A program made the translations under genes and the position numbers. The notes under the pieces are model-generated. The model was not told the origin of the DNA. It worked only from the letters and a program-made list of their open reading frames with translations, and did not search any database. A DNA stretch of 64,000 nucleotides from Roseiarcus sp963823165 (GTDB taxonomy: Bacteria > Pseudomonadota > Alphaproteobacteria > Rhizobiales > Beijerinckiaceae), in the NCBI GenBank assembly GCA_963823165.1, contig CAWGKV010000029.1, positions 81,395 through 145,394 of the forward strand. Direction: 5' to 3'. Shown here piece after piece: positions 26,508 to 33,951 of the stretch. The number at the start of each line of letters is the position of its first letter. Position 1 is the stretch's first letter.

Positions 26508-26575
26508 GAATCCCCTCGCCCGCGAAGCGGGAGAGGACGGCGCGGCGAAGCCGCGCCAGGTGAGGGAGACGGGCA
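26508..26575. repeat. Dispersed palindromic repeat, diverged copy after the RND operon
   Basis: CCCTCGCCCGCGAAGCGGGA is followed by the hairpin GGCGCGGCGAAGCCGCGCC and GGTGAGGG. Layout and modules match the repeats at 1030-1160, 2117-2167 and 55126-55213. It lies 20 bp after the pump stop and may stabilise or end that transcript. Confidence 0.6.
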
Positions 26576-26782
26576 ACCGACGAACCTTGGGGCCGCCCGA
26601 CGAAGACCCCGCTCGGGGTTCCGAACCCTAAGCGTTACGGACCGGAGCCGGTTCCTTCCCCGCGTGGCTCTCGCGTCAGGTCTGGAGGTTCATCCCATTC
26701 CCGAGCGCGAATTCATTTTTTCAGGCTTTGCGGCGAGATTTCCAGCCCTCTTTTGCCGCCGAGCCGAGGCTGGACATGCAGG

Positions 26783-26983
26783 TCAGGCGGCGCTCGTCGC
26801 CTCCTCGATCCGCCTTTCGATGTCCGCGATGAGCCTTTCCCGCTCCTCGATCCAGGCTTCCAGGCGCCTGAGCGTCGCCTCCTGCCAGTCTGCCTCCCAT
26901 GGCGACGGCTCGTCCGCCGGGTCGCATCCCGGCTCCGGCTCCTGCATCTCCGCCAACAACGAACCGCTGCGCTCTTCGGCCAT
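26783..26983 (-). CDS. Small acidic coiled-coil protein, hypothetical (66 aa)
   Basis: ATG 26983 has GGAGA at a suitable distance. The product starts MAEERSGSLLAEMQEPEP and ends with a charged helix, LRRLEAWIEERERLIADIER, whose heptad spacing suggests a short coiled coil. No family is recognised. It is isolated in a 1.5-kb region of repeats, so expression is uncertain. Confidence 0.45.
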   Translation of the reverse strand: MAEERSGSLLAEMQEPEPGCDPADEPSPWEADWQEATLRRLEAWIEERERLIADIERRIEEATSAA

Positions 26984-27616
26984 CGACGCTCTCCGCGGGC
27001 CAAGATTCGATTGTGAACCATGATAACAAAGGATTGCATCTTCGTGAAGGCTTTGGATTGCCCCAAAGCGCCCGTTTGCTGAACAACCCCCTGAGAGGAA
27101 TGATTAAATAATACGCCAAGTAACATTTGTCATTACGGCCGTCGACCAACGAGCGCCAGCCTGACATGTCTCTGCGAATGGCGCGTGACCGACGACGAGC
27201 GAAAAACCACGACGCCCCATTGGCCGCCTCGCGGCGCCCGCTACGGTCGCGCCAGCCCTCACTCGCTCCACCCGGGGTGCAACGCATTGAACAAGCTAGA
27301 ATTTATGGACTTTTTGCTATTTGTCTTGCCGTAGGGCGGTATCCATGTCATTGTTCACAGTCTGTTCTCAGTGGGACCTCGCCTGTGGCGGAACTGCAAG
27401 ACGCCCTCTCACAAGCCCGGTGCGCCTGCGACTGGACAGTCGAGGCCTCCTGGGAAACGCGGAGACCGGGTCGTGAGGTTGGCCAAGGAGATGGACCGCC
27501 GTCACGGCTTCTTTCCTGGTCGCGACCTTGAGCCGGCGCCTCCGCCGCGGCTCGCCTTGCCGGCTGCGGCCCCACCGGCGCCGATCGGCGAAGCGTCCGA
27601 TGGAAACTCTCCACAT
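26984..27616. other. Intergenic stretch with no recognised gene
   Basis: No frame here shows a domain or a convincing ribosome binding site. The left part (27010-27125) is locally AT-rich and could hold promoters. The right part (27360-27600) is GC-rich and open in several frames, which is compositional. The element at 27617 follows directly. Confidence 0.4.
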
Positions 27617-27860
27617 CTCCACATCTGGTGTAAGTCACTGAAAAGGCTAGAATCGTGGACGGATTTGGCTTCCCCTGGCGTTCCTTTTGCTTCCCCTGGC
27701 GTTCCCTCGGCTTCCCCGGGCGGAAGGGTTCCCTTCCCCGGGGGAGCGCCAGCCTTCCTGCCGCGTTCCAGGATGTTCCGCCGGCTCGCGGACGGCGCCC
27801 AAGCCCATCGCGCTCCGCCCCGCGAACACCCTTGCCTCCTCTCGCGCGCTCTTAAGAAAC
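27617..27860. repeat. Dispersed element of about 240 bp, left inverted copy
   Basis: The element begins CTCCACATCTGGTGTAAGTC, continues CTGAAAAGGCT and GGATTTGGCTTCCCCTGGCG, then has short internal repeats of CTTCCCCTGGCGTTCC, and ends near CTCTCGCGCGCTCTTAAGAA. The reverse complement of the same series lies at 41191-41414. I find no intact gene in it. It stands just outside the DUF1217 gene that opens flagellar block 1. Confidence 0.85.
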
Positions 27861-27904
27861 GGGAAGGGTGGCAATTGCTTAAAAAACGGGAGGGGAGGCA
27901 ATTG
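27849..27904. repeat. Short tandem repeat, two 28-bp units
   Basis: AAGAAACGGGAAGGGTGGCA then ATTGCTT is followed by AAAAAACGGGAGGGGAGGCA then ATTGCCC. The two units match at about 24 of 28 bases. It overlaps the right end of the dispersed element, between that element and the DUF1217 gene. Confidence 0.6.
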
Positions 27905-28034
27905 CCCGGCGAATGGCGCCGGGCGGATCTCGACACGAGCCATGGCGATCGCTGACGCCGCCTGACGCAATGGAATTAACGGAGGCGAAGCCATTCGCGG
28001 CTAACATGTCCTGAACAATCCATTCGTTGCGCCG

Positions 28035-28916
28035 ATGACCACGACGACCGCCGCCTATCTGTCCGTCACGCAGAACCTGGCGCGCTATCAGGCGATGACG
28101 GCTGCCGAGCCGGCGGTGAAGTCGGCCACCGCCTATTACGAGGCGAACATCGGCAAGGCGGCCTCCATCCAGGATTTCGTCGGCAACTATAGGCTGTTGT
28201 CCTATGCGCTCGACGCCTATGGCCTGGGCGACCAGGTTCACAACACGGCGCTGGTCACAAAGGTGCTCGAGGGCGGAGTCTCCAATCCGAAGAGCCTCGC
28301 CAACACGTTGAGCAATTCCAACTGGAAAGCCTTCGCCGCGGCGTTCGACTTCGTCGGCAACGGCGCGTCCTCCGTGTCTTCGGCGAGCGCCGTCAAGACG
28401 ACGGCCGCCGATTACGCCGAGCAGCAGCTCGAGAGCGATCAGGGGGCGCAGAATATCGGGGTCCAGCTCGCGCTCTACTTCCAACGCGTAGCCCCGACGG
28501 TCTCCAGCGCATATGGCATTCTCGCCGACCCGAACCTCCTCGAAGTCGCTCAGACGATTTTCGGCCTGTCGCCTTCGACCAGCGCGACCGACATCGACGC
28601 GCAGGCTCAGACGCTGTCGAAACTGATGCCGCTCTCAGAACTCCAGGATCCGAAGAAGCTGCAGCAGCTCACCGAACGCTTCACCGCGATGTACGATCTG
28701 ACCTACGGACCGGGCTCGGGGACGACGACGTCGCTCACCGTGACGTCGGGCAACTCGAGTTCGAACGTTTCGGCCGCCTCGTCGATCCTCGCCGGCGTCA
28801 TCCAGTCGAACGGCCAGGCGATCGGCGCGACGATGAATGCCTTCACCGGCGCCGCAGCTCCAATGTTCTCCGCCTCGCTGATGTCGAGCCTGCAGAAGTT
28901 CACGCTCGGCGGCTGA
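28035..28916 (+). CDS. DUF1217 domain protein of the flagellar cluster
   Basis: A 293-residue protein matching DUF1217: FVGNYRLLSYALDAYGLGD (about residues 48-66), VTKVLEGGVSNPKSLANTLS and WKAFAAAFDF. The C-terminal part (QQLTERFTAMYDLTYG) is also typical, followed by a Ser/Thr-rich tail. DUF1217 proteins are nearly always encoded among rhizobial flagellar genes; they are thought to be exported with the rod/hook components, but no role is proven. It opens flagellar block 1. Confidence 0.85.
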   Translation: MTTTTAAYLSVTQNLARYQAMTAAEPAVKSATAYYEANIGKAASIQDFVGNYRLLSYALDAYGLGDQVHNTALVTKVLEGGVSNPKSLANTLSNSNWKAFAAAFDFVGNGASSVSSASAVKTTAADYAEQQLESDQGAQNIGVQLALYFQRVAPTVSSAYGILADPNLLEVAQTIFGLSPSTSATDIDAQAQTLSKLMPLSELQDPKKLQQLTERFTAMYDLTYGPGSGTTTSLTVTSGNSSSNVSAASSILAGVIQSNGQAIGATMNAFTGAAAPMFSASLMSSLQKFTLGG

Positions 28917-28975
28917 GCCAAGGGGAAGGCATTGGGAAAGGCCCGCGCAAGCGGCGCGTCCCACGGTGCCGCGTC

Positions 28976-29401
28976 ATGCGTCATGTCCAATTTCCTCGCA
29001 CCGCTGCTCCCCAGGCTGACCCCCTCGGGCTCTACGAAACCGCCTGCCGATTCTGGCGCGAAGGGCGACGCGAGCAGGCGATCGCTTGCCTCGACGAGGC
29101 GCTGCGGCTGCGGCCGGATTACGCCGACGCCTTCAGCATGGGCGGTTACATGCTGAGCCAGTGCGGCAAGCAGGAGGCTGCGCTGCGCTTCTACCGGCGG
29201 GCTCTCGAGCTCGATCCGTCGCTCGTGGTGGGCCACATCAATTTCGGCAAGCTGCTGTTCGACATGGGCCGGTTCGAGGAGGCGCTCGTGGCCTTCGAGG
29301 CGGCGACCGCGCTCGCGCCCGGCGACGCCGACGCGTGGTGCAGCCGCGCTGGAGCGTTGCGCGAGCTCGGCCGCCTGGAGGATTCGCTCGAAGTCTGCGC
29401 A
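28976..29401 (+). CDS. TPR N-terminal half of a frameshifted glycosyltransferase gene
   Basis: From ATG 28976 this frame encodes tetratricopeptide repeats: LGLYETACRFWREGRREQAI, YADAFSMGGYMLSQCGKQEA, then AALRFYRRALELDPS and ALRELGRLEDSLEVC. Just after EVC the frame changes: the next repeat, QRALALRPDFPEAAINLGNA, is encoded one base further on. Removing a single base near 29399 would join both halves with a perfect 34-residue repeat spacing. The frame shown continues to 29569 only as nonsense. Confidence 0.7.
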
Positions 29402-30956
29402 ACGCGCCCTCGCGCTCCGGCCGGACTTCCCCGAGGCGGCGATCAACCTCGGCAACGCGCTCCTGAAGCTCGACCGCATGGAGGAGGCGCTCGAAGCTTA
29501 TCGCAGCGCGGGCGCAGCGCGCCCCGATTTCCCGCCGGCGATCTGCGGCGAAGCGCTGGCGCTGCGTAATCTCGGGCGCTTCGACGAAGCGCTTGCGGCG
29601 TTCGAAGCCGCCGAGACGCTGGGCAGCCGCGAAGCCGTCGCCGGGAAAGGCTGTCTCCTGCTCACGCTCGGCGATTTCGAACGCGGTTGGGAAGGCTACG
29701 AGGCGCGCTGGCTTCGAGGCAAGTCACTCGCTGAGGCCCTCGGCGCAAGATATCCGACCTGGCGAGGGCCTGGGCTTCGCGGCGAGCGCGTGCTGGTGCT
29801 CAACGATCATGGTCTCGGCGACACGATCCAGTTCGTCCGCTATCTGCCGCTGATGGCGGCGGCCGGCGTGAAGACGACCTTCGTTTGTCCGCCCCGGCTG
29901 CACCGGCTCCTCTCGTCCCGGATCACGACGCGCTTCGTCGATACGCCGCCGGATGAGCGGTTCGACGCGCAAATTGCAATGAGCAGCCTGCCTCGCGCGT
30001 TCCGGACGCGTCTCGACACCGTCCCGGCGACCGCGCCCTATCTGTCAGCCGAACCGGACTTGGTCGGAAAATGGGCCGAAAGAATCGGATCGGCGGGTTT
30101 CAAAATTGGCGTCGCCTGGCAGGGCAATCCGCATCCGGAGGCGGACCGAGCCCGCTCCTTTCCGCTCGTCGCGCTCGCGCCGCTCGGGGCGATCGCAGGG
30201 GTCAGGCTCATCTCGCTGCAGAAGGGATTTGGCGAGGAGCAACTCCGCGTTTTGCCGCCGGTCATGCGGGTGGAAACCCTAGGCGCGGACTTCGACGCCG
30301 GCCCCGACGCCTTCATCGATGCCGCGGCGGCGATGAAGCATCTGGATCTCGTCGTCACCTGCGATACGTCGATCGCGCATCTGGCCGGCGCTCTGGCTCG
30401 GCCGGTGTGGGTCGCGCTGAAAAGCGATGCCGAATGGAGGTGGATGACCGACAGGACCGATTGCCCGTGGTACCCTACGATGCGGCTCTTCCGGCAGTCG
30501 CGGCGCGGAGCCTGGAGCAACGTGTTTGAGCGGATGGCGAGTGAACTCCAGCAGATGCTCACGGCGCGCGCCCGCCTCGTGGTTCGGACGCCGTGTTCAA
30601 TCGGCGAACTGATAGACAAAATCACGATCCTGCGCATCAAGGCGGAGCGCATCGCCGACGCCGGCAAGCTCGCCAACGTCCACCGCGAACTCTCGTTGCT
30701 CGAGACCATAGTCAGTGAGGAGGGCCTCACCGGCGCGGCTCTCGAGCCGATCGTCGACAAACTTGCCGAAGTGAACGCGCGACTGTGGGACGTCGAGGAC
30801 GCTTTGCGGATCTGCGAGCGCGACAACGACTTCGGGCCGCGGTTCGTGGCGCTTGCCCGCTCGGTCTACGCGATCAATGACCAACGCGCTGCGCTCAAGC
30901 GCGCGGTCAACAACCTGTTCGGCTCGGCGCTGATGGAGGAAAAGAGCTACGCCTGA
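29402..30956 (+). CDS. TPR-glycosyltransferase-DUF6165 protein, main part (frameshifted from its N-terminus)
   Basis: This part carries two more TPR units (EEALEAYRSAGAARPDFPPA; LGRFDEALAAFEAAE). Then comes a GT-B glycosyltransferase-like domain with VLVLNDHGLGDTIQFVRYLP and DTSIAHLAGALARPVWVAL, the latter resembling the donor site of family 9 enzymes. The last 110 residues (CSIGELIDKITILRIKAERI) are DUF6165. The only internal start is ATG 29478. TPR-glycosyltransferases near flagellin genes often modify flagellin or other surface proteins; that is inference. If the frameshift is real the enzyme may be inactive or made without its first repeats. Confidence 0.75.
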
Positions 30957-30963
30957 GTCGCGC

Positions 30964-31476
30964 TCAATCGAGAATGCCGTAGTAGCGCTCTCTAAGCGCG
31001 AACCGGTCACAAGGCTTCACGCTCGAAGCGTGCTCGTAGAGCCGGATCCCGATGACGAGGCCACGACGCCAGACTACCTTTGCGCATCGCACCTCGCCCG
31101 TTTCGTCGATATGCACCGCCAAGCGACGCGGCAACGGCACGTCGCGCGCCAGTGCGAGCCTCAGCCCGTCGAGCGAGCGGTCACAAATCCGGCACTCGCA
31201 CAAGAACTGGAACGCACCGTCCAGAATCTTGGCAGAGCGCATGCGCGTGCGTTCGCGTGCGTCTGCGCGCAGGTCGCGGCGGCGGATCCCGTTCCGCCCG
31301 ACGTCGAAAGATAGGAACCAATAGGCGATCTCGCCGCGCGCCGCGAGTTCTTCGCCGATCTTCCGGGCCTCGTTCGGCCGCATCCGCCGGCCGTCGTGTC
31401 TGACCCCCTCGAGCGTCCGGCAGGCGGGCCAGAGGTGACGGCGGCGGGCGCGCCCGCTTAGGTTTGCATTAACCAT
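30964..31476 (-). CDS. PilZ-like domain protein
   Basis: A 170-residue protein whose second half resembles a PilZ domain: ERTRMRSAKILDGAFQFLCE (RxxxR-like), ICDRSLDGLRLALARDVPLP (in place of the D/NxSxxG motif) and VRCAKVVWRRGLVIGIRL. PilZ domains bind cyclic di-GMP and commonly control flagellar motors. The DxSxxG motif is only partly kept (DRSLDG), so binding is uncertain. The start is uncertain; ATG 31476 gives the longest frame and ATG 31383 a shorter one. It is divergent from ftcR. Confidence 0.6.
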   Translation of the reverse strand: MVNANLSGRARRRHLWPACRTLEGVRHDGRRMRPNEARKIGEELAARGEIAYWFLSFDVGRNGIRRRDLRADARERTRMRSAKILDGAFQFLCECRICDRSLDGLRLALARDVPLPRRLAVHIDETGEVRCAKVVWRRGLVIGIRLYEHASSVKPCDRFALRERYYGILD

Positions 31477-31688
31477 TTAATCTATACATAACAACATAAG
31501 CTTCAAACATGGTGAATCAGATGGGTCGGTCTTGCATCTACGTGTTGAAGCTGTTCCGTTGCTTGTAACGCGTCGCCAAGTATAACCATTCAACCTTCCG
31601 CAGAGTTAAGCTTGTATTGATGGTAACCGTTTTGCGTCTGCTTAGCACAAGAGTTAACGCTGCCTGTTCGGGCCTTCGGAGCTGGACT
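31477..31688. promoter_or_regulatory. AT-rich promoter region upstream of ftcR
   Basis: This 212-bp gap is distinctly AT-rich compared with its surroundings (for example TAACCATTTAATCTATACAT near 31470-31490). It separates the PilZ-like gene from ftcR and must hold their divergent promoters. I could not identify a confident -35/-10 pair. Confidence 0.5.
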
Positions 31689-32357
31689 ATGTATATCATC
31701 ATCGACGATCGCGACATCGTGGCGGGTGGCTACGCGACCGGTCTTGACCGCGAGGGCGTGTCTTCCGCGGGCATCGAAGCCTCGGAGTTCCGCGAATGGA
31801 TCGGCAAGATCAGCGACGCGGACATGCAGGCGGTCGAAGCCTTCCTCATCGGCGACTGTGGTGAACGCGAAGCGCTTTCGCGGATGATCCGGGAACGGTC
31901 CGACGCGCCGGTGCTCTGCCTCAACGAGCGTCAATCGCTCGACGACACGCTCGGTCTGTTCGCCGCGGGGGTGGACGACGTGGTGCGCAAACCGGTGCAT
32001 GTGCGTGAGATCCTGGCGCGGGTCGGCGCGATCAATCGGCGCGTGTTCGGTGAAAAGGGTCACGTGACGGTCGGCGAACTGCGCGTCTATTTCGACGGGC
32101 GCGAGCCCGAGGTGAACGGCGAGCCCTTTCCGCTCCCGCGGCGGGAGCGGCGCATCCTCGAATTTCTCTTGCGCTGCCGGGGGCGCCGGGTCAGCAAGAC
32201 GCAGATCTTCAACGCCGTCTACGGACTGTTCGACGAAAACGTCGACGAGAACGTCATCGAGAGCCATATCAGCAAGTTGCGCAAGAAATTGAAGCAGCGT
32301 CTGGGATTCGATCCAATCGATTCCAAGCGCTTTCTCGGCTATTGCATCGAGAAGTGA
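31689..32357 (+). CDS. ftcR: Flagellar transcriptional regulator FtcR
   Basis: A 222-residue two-domain response-regulator-like protein, the usual FtcR length. The receiver half begins MYIIIDDRDIVAGGYATG and ends with VDDVVRKPVHVREILAR. The winged-helix half contains PLPRRERRILEFLL, NAVYGLFDENVDENVIESHI and SKLRKKLKQRLGFDPIDSKR, near-identical in pattern to Brucella FtcR. FtcR activates fliF and other flagellar genes in Rhizobiales. ATG 31689 is chosen because similarity starts there; 24 codons upstream are open but unrelated. It is convergent with flagellin and is followed by a strong terminator. Confidence 0.93.
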   Translation: MYIIIDDRDIVAGGYATGLDREGVSSAGIEASEFREWIGKISDADMQAVEAFLIGDCGEREALSRMIRERSDAPVLCLNERQSLDDTLGLFAAGVDDVVRKPVHVREILARVGAINRRVFGEKGHVTVGELRVYFDGREPEVNGEPFPLPRRERRILEFLLRCRGRRVSKTQIFNAVYGLFDENVDENVIESHISKLRKKLKQRLGFDPIDSKRFLGYCIEK

Positions 32358-32371
32358 GAGGGCGCCATCGA

Positions 32372-32402
32372 GCCCCTGCCCGCGATCGCGGGCGGGGGCT
32401 TT
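32372..32402 (+). terminator. Rho-independent terminator of ftcR
   Basis: GCCCCTGCCCGC pairs with GCGGGCGGGGGC around the loop GATC, giving a 12-bp stem with one imperfect position, followed by TTTG. It begins 15 bp after the ftcR stop. Confidence 0.75.
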
Positions 32403-32430
32403 GTATTTCGAGGCGATCTTCATCAGGTTT

Positions 32431-32486
32431 CCCCGCGCGCCCCTTTGGAAGGGGCTTACCGGGGGCAGGGCAAGCGGCGCGCGGGG
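32431..32486. other. Nested inverted repeat between convergent ftcR and flagellin genes
   Basis: CCCCGCGCGCC at 32431-32441 is perfectly complementary to GGCGCGCGGGG at 32476-32486, and a smaller hairpin, CCCCTTTGGAAGGGG, lies inside. It ends 9 bp from the flagellin stop, so in flagellin mRNA it would fold just after the coding region. There is no T-run, so it is more likely an mRNA-stabilising 3' structure than a terminator. Confidence 0.55.
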
Positions 32487-32495
32487 AATCTCGTA

Positions 32496-33668
32496 TCAGC
32501 CGAAAAGCTTCAGGATAAGCGCGGCGTTCTGATTGGCGACTGACAGCGACTGGATGCCGAGCTGCTCCTGGGTCTGCAGGGCCTGCAGGCGCGTCGAAGC
32601 CTGGTTCATGTCCGCATCAACCAGGCCGGCTACGCCGTTGGAGTAGTTTGTCGTCAGCGAGGAATTGAACGTGCTCGCCGTCGTCATCCGGTCCTGAGTT
32701 GCGCCGATCAACGCGGCGTAGTTGGTGACGGCGGCGAGCGCGCTGTTGACGGCGGCGAGTCCCGCCGCCGCGGTCGTTGACCCCCCAATCTGGAAGGCTG
32801 CGCTGGAGCCGGTGAGATCGATGCCGCCCTGGGTCAAGAGATTGGTCGTTCCCGACGTGGTGACGGTGGTCGAAACCGCAAGAGACGAAGCGGTAGCAAA
32901 GGTAAGCGAGGTGTCGGTCGTGGAATTGTTTCCGGCCGAGTCGAGCGCGGTATAAGTCGTCGAGGTGACGTTCCCGTACAGATCCTGGGACTGGACCGTC
33001 AGCGACGCAGGCCCAGTCCCCCCGTCGGTGGTGATTGCATCGGTGCCGTAGCCGAGCGTGGCGCCGTTGGCCCCGGCCGCGTAGACAGTCTGAAGGTTGG
33101 CGATCGTGGCCGAGTCCGTGATCGTCGAATTCGTCGTCGTCGTGGTGGGCGTCGAGGTGGATCCGCCGGTCAGGGCCTCGGAAGCGAACGAAATGGTGTT
33201 CACTGTGCCGCCGGTCGTGCTCGCATTGAAGCCGGCGACGAAGCTCAACGTATTCTGAGTACCGTTCAAGACGTTCAGGCCGTTGAACGACGCGGCGTTG
33301 ACAGAGTCGGTGAGCTGTTGGCCGAGGGACGTGAGGGACGTGTTGATATTGCCGATGTTGGCGCCGGGATTCTGCGCCTCCGTCAGCGCCGTCGCCATCG
33401 AGTTGAGCGTCGTAATGACGGAATTGATCGCCGAGCTGGCGGTCGCGAGGACCGACTGCCCCTCCGACAACGCGCTGTTGGCCGCCGTGACGATGCCGCT
33501 GTCGTTGTTGAGCTGGGTGGCGATGGACCAGTAGGAAGAATTGTCGGCCGCGGTTGCGACGCTGAGACCTGTCGAAACCTGGTTCTCGACGGTCGCCAGA
33601 GACTGCTGCGTCATCCGCAAGGACTGCAAGGCGCTCAGCGCCGCCGAATTGTTGAGAATCGAACTCAT
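32496..33668 (-). CDS. Flagellin
   Basis: A 390-residue flagellin. The conserved N-terminal D0/D1 region is MSSILNNSAALSALQSLRMT with VSTGLSVATAADNSSYWSIA; the C-terminal D0/D1 is STRLQALQTQEQLGIQSLSV then ANQNAALILKLF. The centre (residues about 185-310) is rich in Ser and Thr (TSTPTTTTTN), a possible site for O-glycosylation. ATG 33668 is chosen because AGGAGC lies 7 bases upstream and family similarity begins there. It is exported by the flagellar type III system and forms the filament. It is divergent from fliF, with two palindromes between. Confidence 0.95.
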   Translation of the reverse strand: MSSILNNSAALSALQSLRMTQQSLATVENQVSTGLSVATAADNSSYWSIATQLNNDSGIVTAANSALSEGQSVLATASSAINSVITTLNSMATALTEAQNPGANIGNINTSLTSLGQQLTDSVNAASFNGLNVLNGTQNTLSFVAGFNASTTGGTVNTISFASEALTGGSTSTPTTTTTNSTITDSATIANLQTVYAAGANGATLGYGTDAITTDGGTGPASLTVQSQDLYGNVTSTTYTALDSAGNNSTTDTSLTFATASSLAVSTTVTTSGTTNLLTQGGIDLTGSSAAFQIGGSTTAAAGLAAVNSALAAVTNYAALIGATQDRMTTASTFNSSLTTNYSNGVAGLVDADMNQASTRLQALQTQEQLGIQSLSVANQNAALILKLFG

Positions 33669-33751
33669 AGGGGTGCTCCTGTCGGAAATGGTCTCGATAC
33701 GTGAGGCGACATTTCGGATTCGCACCGAGACGACGAACCGGCGGCATGCCC

Positions 33752-33773
33752 TTAGGCTTCTCGAAAAGCCTAA
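33752..33773. promoter_or_regulatory. Palindrome 1 (TTAGGCTT-N6-AAGCCTAA), possible operator
   Basis: TTAGGCTT at 33752-33759 and AAGCCTAA at 33766-33773 are perfect 8-bp inverted repeats. It lies 84 bp upstream of the flagellin start, divergent from fliF. The TTAGGC core is shared with palindrome 2, so a common DNA-binding dimer is plausible. Confidence 0.5.
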
Positions 33774-33829
33774 TTCGTCGTGTTGGCCCGGCAGGCGCCA
33801 TATGCGCTCCTTCGACCGGACAAGCAGAC

Positions 33830-33849
33830 ATTAGGCCGAACCGCCTAAT
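33830..33849. promoter_or_regulatory. Palindrome 2 (ATTAGGC-N6-GCCTAAT), possible operator
   Basis: ATTAGGC at 33830-33836 and GCCTAAT at 33843-33849 are perfect 7-bp inverted repeats around CGAACC. It lies 103 bp before the fliF start and shares TTAGGC/GCCTAA half-sites with palindrome 1, whose centre is 77 bp away. Confidence 0.5.
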
Positions 33850-33951
33850 GGCGGGTTAATCGCGCCCCGCGGCGACTTCAGGCTCGAGCGCAATCTCCAC
33901 GCAAGCTCCGGCCATGACGATGCCGGACGAAATTCTCATCCGGGTTCATGT

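Noticed and set aside
27348..27638. Small minus-strand gene of 96 codons
   Set aside because: No family pattern, no ribosome binding site, and several overlapping frames are equally open.
27660..27760. CRISPR-like short repeats (CTTCCCCTGGCGTTCC)
   Set aside because: Copies are too few, abut each other and form part of a larger dispersed element also found at 41191-41414.
32431..32486. Second intrinsic terminator for flagellin
   Set aside because: The stem is strong but no T-run follows on the minus strand.
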